From assembly GCA_947492385.1 (NCBI GenBank), contig CANLMX010000020.1:1-37932 (forward strand): a stretch of 37,932 nucleotides of DNA, written 5' to 3'. Shown here piece by piece: positions 6,957 to 14,556 of this stretch (position 1 is the stretch's first letter; each line of letters begins with the position of its first letter). The notes beneath the pieces are model-generated. The model was given only the letters and a program-made list of their open reading frames with translations. It did not search any database and was not told the DNA's origin. The stretch comes from Planctomycetaceae bacterium (lineage in GTDB: Bacteria; Planctomycetota; Phycisphaerae; Phycisphaerales; SM1A02). The translations under genes were made by a program, and so were the position numbers.

Positions 6957-8219
6957 ATGGCATTGGCGCCCCTGGCGACGGCGGAACGGATCCGAGGCAT
7001 CGACCTCGCGCGGGGCATCGCCCTGCTGGGCATCCTGTTCGTCAACGTGCGGTTCTTCTTCGCGCCGCTCGGCTTCGCGATGCGCACGGACGTGGCGCTC
7101 GACGGGTCCGCACGCGGGACGGCGGACGTGCTCGCCTGGAGCCTCACCGAGGCCTTCTTCACCTACAAGTGCATCTCGCTCTTCTCCATGCTCTTTGGCT
7201 TCGGCCTCGCCATGCAGGCGGCCCGAGCCCGGGAGCGCGGGGTCAGCCCATGGCCGTCGGGGCTCCGGCGCCTGGGATTGCTTCTGGCGGTGGGTGTCGT
7301 GCACTGGTCGCTGGTCTGGTACGGCGACATCCTGACGACCTACGCAGTCCTAGGCCTCGTCGTGCTGGCGTGCACCGGGCTGTCGACGAACGCGCTGCGA
7401 TGGTGCATCGTGGCGGTCGCTGGCGTGGTCGCGCTGGTGGCCGTCGTGGGGGCCGGGCTGTACGGGCTCGGTGCGGCCATGGAGGCGCAGGCGCCCGCGG
7501 AGGCGGAGATCGCGGCGAGCGAGCTCACGGAGCGGGGATTCGACGCGATGCTTGCCGCGCAGTTCAACCCCTACGACCCCGCATGGCTGGAGGCCGAGCG
7601 TGCCGCGTTCCGCGAGGGTCCGTTCGCGGACGCCCTGCTCTTCCGCTGCGTGAACTTCGCGTTCGGGACGGTGGCCGCGATCTTCAGCTACGGCTGGCAG
7701 TCGCTCCTGATGATGCTCTGCGGGGTCTACGCATTCAAGGCCGGGCTCTTCGGCCCCCAGGGGTCGGCGATCCGGCGCAGGATCGCGATGCCCGCGCTCG
7801 CGATCGGCCTGGCGCTCTCCGTCGGCAGCGTGCTGCCCGCCTGGTTGCTCGGCTTCGAAAGCGTGGCGGCGCAGGTCGTGCACGTGGCACTGCTGTCGTT
7901 CGGGGCCATGGTGCTGCCGGTCGCCTACGCCGCGATCATCCTGGAGTGGGGACCACGCCTGCCGGCATGGATCTCCACGCCGGTCGAACGCGCCGGACGG
8001 ATGTCGTTCACCGTCTACCTGCTCGAGTCGGTCATCTGCACCGCGCTCGCCTCGTGGTGGGGGCTGGCGTGGTTTGGGTCGCTCGACGATGCCCAGGCCG
8101 CCATGGTTGCGCTCTGCGTGTGGCTTGCGCTGGTGATCTTCGCGACGGCATGGCTCGCGTTCCTGCCGATCGGGCCATTCGAGTGGGTATGGCGGCGCGT
8201 GACGTACGGGAACACGTAG
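6957..8219 (+). CDS. DUF418 (YeiB-type) integral membrane protein
   Basis: 420 residues from ATG 6957. The opening R-I-R-G-I-D-L-A-R-G-I-A-L-L-G-I-L-F-V-N is the signature of YeiB/DUF418 proteins, followed by several membrane helices. The C-terminal DUF418 domain is visible in the last ~150 residues: GPRLPAWISTPVERAGRMS (G-R-M-S-x-T-x-Y motif), then YLLESVICTAL and a final PIGPFEWVWRRVTY, all conserved landmarks. The role is unknown; these proteins resemble acyltransferase-3-like and heparan-alpha-glucosaminide-acetyltransferase-like membrane proteins and are thought to act in transport or envelope modification. An upstream in-frame ATG (6843) overlaps the DinB gene end and adds non-conserved sequence. 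The gene converges on the M56 gene with a 17-bp gap. Confidence 0.88.
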   Translation: MALAPLATAERIRGIDLARGIALLGILFVNVRFFFAPLGFAMRTDVALDGSARGTADVLAWSLTEAFFTYKCISLFSMLFGFGLAMQAARARERGVSPWPSGLRRLGLLLAVGVVHWSLVWYGDILTTYAVLGLVVLACTGLSTNALRWCIVAVAGVVALVAVVGAGLYGLGAAMEAQAPAEAEIAASELTERGFDAMLAAQFNPYDPAWLEAERAAFREGPFADALLFRCVNFAFGTVAAIFSYGWQSLLMMLCGVYAFKAGLFGPQGSAIRRRIAMPALAIGLALSVGSVLPAWLLGFESVAAQVVHVALLSFGAMVLPVAYAAIILEWGPRLPAWISTPVERAGRMSFTVYLLESVICTALASWWGLAWFGSLDDAQAAMVALCVWLALVIFATAWLAFLPIGPFEWVWRRVTYGNT

Positions 8220-8236
8220 GCCTCGCCACGCCGTTG

Positions 8237-11200
8237 TTACGGATTCCGCGCAACGCGGAACCCGCATGTCCCGAAGTCGACGGATTGGATCTCGTATCGG
8301 CGCGAGGCGCGGCAGAAACCGTCCTCGTAGTCGAAGAAACTGCCGCGCGCGATTCGTGACCTGCCCGACTGTGGCCCGGTCGGATCCGTCGTCGCGCTTC
8401 GCGTGTAGTCGCCGTACAAGTCGTTCACCCACTCCCACGCGTTGCCGATCATGTCGTGGAAGCCGAGCGGATTCGCCGCCTTGCCGCCGATGGGCTGCCG
8501 GCGCCCGCCGGAATTCGCCCGGTGCCATGCGATCGCGTCGAGCTCGCCGTACCTCGGGGCCTGCACGCCCGCACGGCATGCATACTCCCACTCGGCCTCG
8601 GTCGGAAGACGCGCGCCCGCTGCGCGGCAGAAGTCGTTGACCCGGCTGAAGGACGCGAGGATGGGAAGGCCAGCGCGGGTGTCAGGGGCCCCCGCGGGCG
8701 TGGCTTCGACCGGGGTCGTCGTGAAGACCACGGTCCCGTCGGGCCCGGCCTCGGCGGTCTGGCGGGTCGGCACGGGGTTGCCCTTCGAGTCGACGAGTTC
8801 GTAGCCGCCGCTCACGACGACGGTCCCGCCGCCGACCTCAAGCTGGACTCCTTGCACGCCGGGCTCGACGCGCTCCGCACCGGTGCTGGCACTGCTGCCC
8901 AGCACCTTCGCCCACTGCTCCTTCGTGACTTCGAAGCGACCGAGATAGTAGGGCCGGCTGATGGTCACGGCATGGGCGGGGACCTCGTTCGCGAGCGCTT
9001 CCGCGTCACCCGGGGTCTTGCCCATCATGAACTGCCCTGGCGGGACGAGCAGCATCTCGACGCCCGATGCCTTGTCGCGCACGCGCCACGGCAGTCCGGT
9101 GCGCACGATCGCCTCGCGAAGCGCGGGGTCCGTCACGACCTTCGCATCGACGTCCTTCTCGACGATCTCGCACCAGTCGAGGGCTGCGGGGAGCCGCGCC
9201 TCTGCAGGCGCAGGCGGGGGCGCGGGCGGTGCGGGCTGCGCCGCGGGCGAGGCGGGCTGCGGCGCGGACTGCGGCGCCGGCAAGACGACAGCCGGGATGG
9301 GAGCGGGGGCTGCACCCCGGGCAGCCAGCCCGGGGATCGGGTCGGCCACGCTCGTCGCATTCGGGCTGTTCGCCATGAAGCTCGCGTACCACACGCGGTC
9401 AAGGTCGTCGATTCGTGCGCGAAGTCGGTCCCGCAGCACCGTGCGGTCGCCCGACTGCTCATCGCCCATGATGACCATGCCGTTGCGGTTCAGGGGCACC
9501 ACTTCCTCGAGCATGCGAAGCCCGACTCGGTAGACCGCGATGGCGGCAGCGTCCTCCATCGACTCGGCCTGCTTCAACGTGCCGCGCAATTCGTAGGCCG
9601 CCATGAACTGCGAGTCGGCGGCCATCGCCGACTCCTTGACGTCCTTCTCCCGGTACGCGGGCGACGCGATCAGGGTGTTCTCGAACTGCGGCGGGATGAG
9701 CACGCGGTCGACCACGTGGACCACGCTCGATCCGACGGCGATGTCGCCCGCGACAATCCGCGCCTTGAACGGCTCCTCAAGCGATCGGTCGCGCATGGAC
9801 CGCATGCGATAGACGAAGACCGCACCATTCGCCAGCACGTCGAGGACAAAGCGATCCTTGTTCTCCGAGATCATCACCGGCCCACGCTCGCCGCCGTTCA
9901 GGTCGAAGCTCCAGGCTTGCAGTTTCGGGAGTGTGTGCCAGTCCAGCACCGCGCGGAGCATCTCGCGGTTCTTCGGATCAAGCAGCGTGGCGCGCTCGGC
10001 GTCGGAAAGCCGCGCGAAGGCCTCGTTCGTCGGGACGAAGACCGTCCAGCTGCGGTCGGGCACGGGCTGTGCCCAGTCCTGGTCGCCGCCGCTCGCCGCG
10101 ACGGCCGCGACGAAGGTCGAGTAACGACCGTCCGGGACGGCCCGGAGCGCATCGAGCAGGCTCGCGGGCGCGGCCTCCTTCATCGACATGCCCATGGACT
10201 GCTCGGTGCGCTTCGGCTTCGGAAGCACCACCCGGTCGATCACGTGGATCACGCCGTTGCCGCAGAGGATGTCGGGCCGCACGACCTCCGCCGCGCCAAA
10301 GCGGAACCCCCGCCGGTCCGCCGCGATCGGCTCGCGGTCGCCCGCGGCGGTTCGCGCCATCTGCGGATCCTCGATGTTGCCGACCTCCATCGAGAGCAAC
10401 CGGCCGGGCACCACGTGATGGGCGAGGATGTTGCGCAGCTTCTCCTTGTTCTCAGGAAGGAGCAGCGAGTCGAGCGTTCCTGCCGGGAGCGCCGCGAAGG
10501 CCTCGTCCGTGGGCGCAAAGACCGTGAACGGCCCTTCTGAACGCAGCAGGTCCGTCAGTCCGGCCGCCTGCACGGCGGTGAGGAGCGTCTGGAACTTGGC
10601 GGCCACCGCGGTGTCGACGATGTTTGGCTTGCCCCGGCCGTCAAAGAAGGAGCGTCCTCGGACCCGGTTGTCCACCGGCGCCTGGGCACTCGCGGCGGCG
10701 ACGACGCCGGACAGGAGGCACATTGCCGCCACGCTCGCGGTCACGAGGCGAAGCGAGCGCGAGGGCCGATGCTGCAGAGATCCTGACATGATGACCGTGA
10801 TCCTTTGCTCGAGCGATCCGCCATCGCCCATGGTGCATGCCTGGTCCGGCGTGCGGAACGCCGATCCTGCCAACGACTCGGCCGCCGCCACGAGGCACGC
10901 GCCGTACTCACGGGGTGCAGCCCCGCACGTGCGCATGACGAGTGCATCGCACGCAAGTTCTTCGGACGACCTCAGTCCACGCCGCGCGATCCACGCCAGT
11001 GGGTTCCACCAGAGCAAGGCCACGACGGCCCAGTCGAGCCACCGCACCAGGTGGTCGCGGCGTCGGATGTGCGCAAGTTCGTGCATCATGATCAGCCGGA
11101 GGCGTGCTTCGTCCGTGCTGGCGATCAAGGCCAAGGGAATCACGATGACGGGCCCACGGAGGCCACTCCACACGAACGGGACCGCATTGGTCCGTGTCGT

Positions 11201-11899
11201 GAGCACGATCGACGTGCGCCGCATGCCGAGTTCGTCGGCCACGGCGCGGGCGATGCGATGGACCACCTGCCCTGCAGGCTCGCACTGCGAGAGCAAGCCA
11301 CGCCGGAAGCGCATGATGCGCACGACGGAAGTCGCAATGATGAGCACGGTGCCGCCAAGCCAGGGCGCGCCCACGAACAGCCAAGGATCGACCGCGAGCG
11401 ATGAGGCAGGTCGCACCCCAACATCCGCCGCGGAACTTCGTTGATCGATGGCGGATGTCGCCACGCCCGGACCCTGGACGGCGGCTCGTGGAGCACTGGC
11501 CGTTGGGGATCCCATGCCGGAGTGGGTGCGAGCGGCCGATTCCACCGTGTCTCCCGGTAGCGGCAACGCCCGGCCTGGCTGATCCAGCGCGACGGCGAAA
11601 TTGGGCACGGGAGCATTTGCGCACATCGAACTGCCCTCCTGCTCAGATGGCGCAACCTGCACGCGAAGCTCGGGCAGGCTGTCCATTGACGCTGCCATCG
11701 GCCGTGGCAAGGGGATGCCGACGGAGAGCCACGGCAACGCTGCGATCGGCGGCATGACGAGCCGAGCCATGACGAGCACCCACGCGAAGTGCGCGAGCGC
11801 CGGGTATCGCCGCCAGCGGCCAATCGTCCAGGCAAGAAGTGCCAGCGGAATGGCGAGCAGCGTGTTGCCAAGCGCATACTCAAGGAATAGCTCGGTCAC
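8237..11899 (-). CDS. M56 (BlaR1-type) membrane metallopeptidase fused to two fasciclin domains and an FGE/SUMF1 domain
   Basis: 1220 residues from GTG 11899, whose first bases overlap the blaI stop (GTGA), with GGGAGGG upstream. Domains in order: membrane helices near 1-27, 35-57 and 175-195; M56 peptidase with HELAH (273-277, zinc ligands and catalytic Glu) and the downstream Glu in SSEELACDA (311-319); a membrane helix at about 385-405; fasciclin/FAS1 domain 1 (about 424-560, with FTVFAPTDEAFAAL and a closing VIHVIDRVVLP); FAS1 domain 2 (about 580-737, WTVFVPTNEAFARL, SVVHVVDRVLIPP); a Pro/Ala-rich linker (855-905); FGE-sulfatase/SUMF1 domain (945-1218, LPTEAEWEYACRAG, GNAWEWV, C-terminal GFRVA). 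In BlaR1/MecR1 the peptidase leads to repressor cleavage, and the C-terminal domain is an external sensor; here FAS1-FAS1-FGE replaces the penicillin-binding sensor. Upstream in-frame codons overlap blaI and are not coding. Confidence 0.9.
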   Translation of the reverse strand: MTELFLEYALGNTLLAIPLALLAWTIGRWRRYPALAHFAWVLVMARLVMPPIAALPWLSVGIPLPRPMAASMDSLPELRVQVAPSEQEGSSMCANAPVPNFAVALDQPGRALPLPGDTVESAARTHSGMGSPTASAPRAAVQGPGVATSAIDQRSSAADVGVRPASSLAVDPWLFVGAPWLGGTVLIIATSVVRIMRFRRGLLSQCEPAGQVVHRIARAVADELGMRRTSIVLTTRTNAVPFVWSGLRGPVIVIPLALIASTDEARLRLIMMHELAHIRRRDHLVRWLDWAVVALLWWNPLAWIARRGLRSSEELACDALVMRTCGAAPREYGACLVAAAESLAGSAFRTPDQACTMGDGGSLEQRITVIMSGSLQHRPSRSLRLVTASVAAMCLLSGVVAAASAQAPVDNRVRGRSFFDGRGKPNIVDTAVAAKFQTLLTAVQAAGLTDLLRSEGPFTVFAPTDEAFAALPAGTLDSLLLPENKEKLRNILAHHVVPGRLLSMEVGNIEDPQMARTAAGDREPIAADRRGFRFGAAEVVRPDILCGNGVIHVIDRVVLPKPKRTEQSMGMSMKEAAPASLLDALRAVPDGRYSTFVAAVAASGGDQDWAQPVPDRSWTVFVPTNEAFARLSDAERATLLDPKNREMLRAVLDWHTLPKLQAWSFDLNGGERGPVMISENKDRFVLDVLANGAVFVYRMRSMRDRSLEEPFKARIVAGDIAVGSSVVHVVDRVLIPPQFENTLIASPAYREKDVKESAMAADSQFMAAYELRGTLKQAESMEDAAAIAVYRVGLRMLEEVVPLNRNGMVIMGDEQSGDRTVLRDRLRARIDDLDRVWYASFMANSPNATSVADPIPGLAARGAAPAPIPAVVLPAPQSAPQPASPAAQPAPPAPPPAPAEARLPAALDWCEIVEKDVDAKVVTDPALREAIVRTGLPWRVRDKASGVEMLLVPPGQFMMGKTPGDAEALANEVPAHAVTISRPYYLGRFEVTKEQWAKVLGSSASTGAERVEPGVQGVQLEVGGGTVVVSGGYELVDSKGNPVPTRQTAEAGPDGTVVFTTTPVEATPAGAPDTRAGLPILASFSRVNDFCRAAGARLPTEAEWEYACRAGVQAPRYGELDAIAWHRANSGGRRQPIGGKAANPLGFHDMIGNAWEWVNDLYGDYTRSATTDPTGPQSGRSRIARGSFFDYEDGFCRASRRYEIQSVDFGTCGFRVARNP
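8244..8260. terminator. Possible bidirectional terminator hairpin in a convergent junction
   Basis: TTCCGCG-CAA-CGCGGAA is a perfect 7-bp stem with a 3-nt loop, just inside the 3' end of the leftward M56 gene (stop at 8237) and 25 bp beyond the stop of the rightward DUF418 gene. Its position suits the rightward transcript better; no clear T-run follows. Confidence 0.3.
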
Positions 11900-12270
11900 G
11901 ATGCCCTCCCGTCGAGGATCTCGCGAAGCCGGCGGAGCTCGGTGCGGCTCAACCGCTTCTGGTCGATCAGGTGCGACAGGAGCGGCGCGATCGATCCTCC
12001 CGTCAGCCGGTCCACGAGTGACTTGAGTTGCGAACCCGCATACTCCTCGCGCGAGATGCATGCCGAGAACGCATTCGCCGCCCCGGCCTTCTCGCGCTTC
12101 ACGAGTTCCTTGTCCTCGAGGCGCTGGAGCAGGCGCTGCACGGTGCCGTGCTGCGAGCGGTCGGACTCGCCGTACAACTTGTCCTGGATCTGGCGCGCCG
12201 TCAGGCTGCCGTGAACCCACAGCAGCTCCATGAGGGCAAGTTCGGCGTTGGCGAGTGGCGGCGTGGACAT
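11896..12270 (-). CDS. BlaI/MecI/CopY family transcriptional repressor
   Basis: 124 residues from ATG 12270, with GAGGAGG a few bases upstream. The winged-helix domain is clear: LANAELALMELLWVHG (residues 6-21), SLTARQIQDKL, GTVQRLLQRLEDKELVKRE (42-60, recognition helix and wing), then a C-terminal dimerisation helix with the Leu-rich pattern LLSHLIDQKRLSRTELRRLREIL. Length and order equal those of BlaI. The stop overlaps the GTG start of the M56 peptidase gene by 4 bp (GTGA), so the repressor and its presumed signal transducer are translationally coupled. Two dyads in its own promoter make autorepression very likely. No beta-lactamase gene is adjacent, so the regulated trait is probably not penicillin resistance. 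Confidence 0.92.
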   Translation of the reverse strand: MSTPPLANAELALMELLWVHGSLTARQIQDKLYGESDRSQHGTVQRLLQRLEDKELVKREKAGAANAFSACISREEYAGSQLKSLVDRLTGGSIAPLLSHLIDQKRLSRTELRRLREILDGRAS

Positions 12271-12303
12271 CGGCAGGCCTCCTCAGAACGGCGGAGCCAG
12301 AAT

Positions 12304-12318
12304 ACGACAGTTCGTCGT
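12304..12318. promoter_or_regulatory. BlaI operator 1 (ACGAC-N5-GTCGT)
   Basis: Perfect 5-bp inverted repeat with a 5-nt spacer. It lies just downstream of the predicted -10 box of blaI, at the expected transcription start, 34 bp before the blaI ATG. It is identical in arms and spacing to operator 2, and the centres are 22 bp apart, two helical turns, so two dimers would bind the same DNA face. Confidence 0.75.
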
Positions 12319-12320
12319 GC

Positions 12321-12349
12321 AAGATACGACCATCTGTCGTGGATGTCAA
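12321..12349 (-). promoter_or_regulatory. blaI promoter, TTGACA-N17-TATCTT
   Basis: On the minus strand a perfect -35 box TTGACA (12349-12344) is followed after exactly 17 bp by TATCTT (12326-12321). Operator 2 fills the spacer and operator 1 covers the start region. This is the standard layout of self-repressed blaI/mecI promoters. Confidence 0.7.
12326..12340. promoter_or_regulatory. BlaI operator 2 (ACGAC-N5-GTCGT)
   Basis: Second perfect ACGAC/GTCGT dyad with a 5-nt spacer, placed between the -35 and -10 boxes of the blaI promoter. Binding here would block RNA polymerase directly. It lies 267 bp from the divergent rhodopsin start codon. Confidence 0.75.
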
Positions 12350-12550
12350 GCGCGGTCGCCGACGCCCCTTGACGCGCAATCGGGGCCCGCCGCGCGTGTT
12401 CTTCGCAAATCCATGTGCTTCATGGACTTATGAATCCAAGGGGGTGGCGCATCTGCCAATCCCGACAGCCTCCGCCGCTTCACCATGAATCCAGCCACCT
12501 CGGCGTGCCTAAATAACCGATGAACACTTTGGAGTTGTGCGACCCGTACC

Positions 12551-12591
12551 AAGGTCGTCGGTGTGCCCTCGTTGGGCCCGTCGCCGACCTT
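12551..12591 (+). promoter_or_regulatory. Leader hairpin in front of the rhodopsin ribosome-binding site
   Basis: AAGGTCG (12551-12557) pairs with CGACCTT (12585-12591), continued inward by CG/CG and GCCC (12565-12568)/GGGC (12574-12577). The stem ends one base before the AAGGAG Shine-Dalgarno at 12593-12598. It could tune translation of the rhodopsin mRNA; no known riboswitch class was recognised. Confidence 0.3.
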
Positions 12592-12606
12592 GAAGGAGAC
12601 CCGCTC

Positions 12607-13392
12607 GTGACGCCACTACTCGCAGACATGACGACGACCATGCGTGCCCTGAACGCAGGCCTCTCGATGGAAGGGGTCACCATGTACCTCTTCTGGCTCT
12701 CGACCGTTGCGATGGGTGCGGGGGCCATCTATTTCTGGCTGCAGCGCAAGACCGTGCAGGTGCAGTACCAGACGGCCATGACCGTGGCCGGCATCATCTG
12801 CGCGGTCGCGGCCTTCCACTACTGGCGCATGAGCGCCATCTACCTGGAAGGCGTCGCAAGCCTCTTTGGCCCGGACGGCCAGCGCATTGCGGGCGCGACC
12901 ATTCAGCAGTTCCCGACCGCCTACCGCTACATCGACTGGCTGATCACCGTGCCGCTGCTCGTGATGGAGTTCCCGCTCCTCCTGAACCTCGGCAAGAAGG
13001 GCGCCGAGCTCTTCAAGGGCCTGGTCTTCTGGTCGCTGGTCATGCTGGTCACCGCGTGGGTCGCCGAGGAGAGCCCCACGGGCAGCCAGCAGTGGTGGAC
13101 GTGGTACGTGGTCAGCTGCGGTTCGTGGCTCTACATCGTGTACATGCTGTTCACGAAGGTCACGGAAGCCATGGAGAGCGCTCCCGCGAGCATCCAGCAG
13201 AGCCTCAAGGCCATGCGCCTGTTCGTGACGATCGGTTGGGTCATCTACCCGATCGGCTTCATCATGGCGCTCGCAGGCCCGAACGGCGAGAGCTGGCGCG
13301 AGGTGTGCTACAACGTCGCCGACGTCATCAACAAGGTCTTCTTCGGCCTGGTCTGCTACCAGGGCGTGAAGGGCCTTGGGGAGCGCGCCTGA
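12607..13392 (+). CDS. Proteorhodopsin-type light-driven proton pump
   Basis: 261 residues from GTG 12607. This start is chosen because AAGGAG (12593-12598) lies 8 nt upstream; an in-frame ATG at 12520 has no such site and would add 29 residues. Seven helices are visible. Helix C reads RYIDWLITVPLLVMEF: Asp110 (counter-ion), Thr114 and Glu121 (proton donor) form the DTE motif of outward proton pumps. Leu118 sits at the proteorhodopsin position 105 site, which favours green absorption. His71 (FHYWRM) matches the His paired with the counter-ion. Lys243 in DVINKVFFG is the retinal Schiff-base lysine. By ungapped alignment of helix E with bacteriorhodopsin, Tyr167 fills the position that is Gly in xanthorhodopsin, so a carotenoid antenna is unlikely. 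Next comes the retinal-making gene blh, after 18 bp. Confidence 0.95.
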   Translation: MTPLLADMTTTMRALNAGLSMEGVTMYLFWLSTVAMGAGAIYFWLQRKTVQVQYQTAMTVAGIICAVAAFHYWRMSAIYLEGVASLFGPDGQRIAGATIQQFPTAYRYIDWLITVPLLVMEFPLLLNLGKKGAELFKGLVFWSLVMLVTAWVAEESPTGSQQWWTWYVVSCGSWLYIVYMLFTKVTEAMESAPASIQQSLKAMRLFVTIGWVIYPIGFIMALAGPNGESWREVCYNVADVINKVFFGLVCYQGVKGLGERA

Positions 13393-13410
13393 TCCTGGAA
13401 ACCTGAAGTC

Positions 13411-14493
13411 TTGAACGACGCCCTGCCCTCCGCCGCCGTGCACGACCGCCCCCTGGGGCCGGACGCGCCGGCGGCGGAGGCGGGGCGTCTCGCTTGGGGG
13501 GCGAGGATCCTGCCTTGGGCGGCGCTCGCGGCCGCGGCCGTGCTCGGCCTGGCCGATCCCGGGATCACGGACGCCGCCGCACCATGGCCATTCGTGATCG
13601 CACTGGTGGCATTCGGGATGCCGCATGGCGCCGCTGACTGGTCGGTGGCCGCCGAGCTCAACCACACCCGCGGCTTCCTGGCACGCCTGCTGGGGTTCAC
13701 TGGGTACCTGGCATTGATGGCCGCAAGCCTGGGGCTGATCATGTGGCAGCCGGGAGTCTCGGCGCTCCTCTTCCTGCTGCTCACCGTGTTCCATTTCGGA
13801 ATGGCCGATGCAACCGCCGTCCACGCGGACCACGATGGCCCGGTGGCGCGATGGGGGCTGGTCCTGGGCAGGGGGCTGTTGCTCCTCGCCACGGCGTTCG
13901 CCGCCCATCCGGCGGATGCGTGGTCGCCGTTTGCTCGCATCGGAGAGGCGCTGTCGCCCTGGCCGCACCACGCGTGGCAGCCCGACCTTGCACGCCTGCA
14001 GCAGCTTGCGGTGGTCGGTTCCATTGCCGGAGCCGTGGCCGCCACCTGCAGCGTGATCGCGCGCGTGCGCGCGGGCCACGCCCGCGCCGCCATGCTCGAT
14101 GCGGTCGAGCATGCGATGGTCGCCACGGTCGCGATGACCGCGAACCCCCTGTTCACGGTGGGCTGCTACTTCCTGGGTGTCCACGCCTTCCGGCACACGC
14201 GCAGGCTCGCATGCACGCATGCGGTCGTCGATGCACCAGACGCGACCCGCGGACGCGCCGCAGCGGAGGGTGCGCGCGCGCCGCTCATCGGGCGCATCCT
14301 TCGAGTGCACGTCCTGAGCCTTCCGTTGATGTGGGTCACCGCGCTGGGCCTCGTGCCCCTCTGCTGGCTGCTCGGGTGGAACGGTGCGTGCACGTTGGCC
14401 GAGGCGAGCATCGCCTTCTACATGGTGACGACGCTGCCGCACCATCTCCTCGGGCTGCAGCTGCCGCAGCCCGACATGCCCCCCGCGGCGTGA
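13411..14493 (+). CDS. blh: Brp/Blh family beta-carotene 15,15'-dioxygenase
   Basis: 360 residues, hydrophobic with several membrane helices. The family histidines are present: GMPHGAADW (His72), VFHFGMAD (His128), FLGVHAFRH (His258, His262) and TLPHHLLG (His344/345). Brp/Blh enzymes use iron held by such histidines to split beta-carotene into two all-trans retinals in the membrane. The start is TTG 13411, 18 bp after the rhodopsin stop; no ATG occurs in the first 60 codons and a GTG at 13438 is an alternative. The Shine-Dalgarno is weak, so translation may depend on coupling to the opsin gene. The position directly behind the rhodopsin gene, same strand, makes a two-gene phototrophy operon. 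The ~25 residues before the first helix are Ala/Pro-rich and not conserved. Confidence 0.9.
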   Translation: MNDALPSAAVHDRPLGPDAPAAEAGRLAWGARILPWAALAAAAVLGLADPGITDAAAPWPFVIALVAFGMPHGAADWSVAAELNHTRGFLARLLGFTGYLALMAASLGLIMWQPGVSALLFLLLTVFHFGMADATAVHADHDGPVARWGLVLGRGLLLLATAFAAHPADAWSPFARIGEALSPWPHHAWQPDLARLQQLAVVGSIAGAVAATCSVIARVRAGHARAAMLDAVEHAMVATVAMTANPLFTVGCYFLGVHAFRHTRRLACTHAVVDAPDATRGRAAAEGARAPLIGRILRVHVLSLPLMWVTALGLVPLCWLLGWNGACTLAEASIAFYMVTTLPHHLLGLQLPQPDMPPAA

Positions 14494-14556
14494 GCCCCAT
14501 CATCGATCCGCTGAGCGGCGTGCCCGAACGCGGGATGAGCCGGTCGAGTGCGAGGA

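Noticed and set aside
1-8219. Integron cassette array
   Set aside because: Gene types resemble cassette cargo, but orientations are mixed, no integrase is present and the two repeats do not show the core sites of attC.
11900-12379. N-terminal extension of the M56 protein through blaI
   Set aside because: The frame is open by GC bias only; it is antisense-free but overlaps blaI in another frame, and the GTGA overlap start at 11899 fits BlaR1 topology.
12361-12520. Sigma-70 promoter for the rhodopsin operon
   Set aside because: TTGACG (12369) and TATGAA (12429) occur but not at a workable spacing with partners.
12520-12606. Rhodopsin start at ATG 12520
   Set aside because: No ribosome-binding site and 29 extra residues not found in the family; GTG 12607 has AAGGAG 8 nt upstream.
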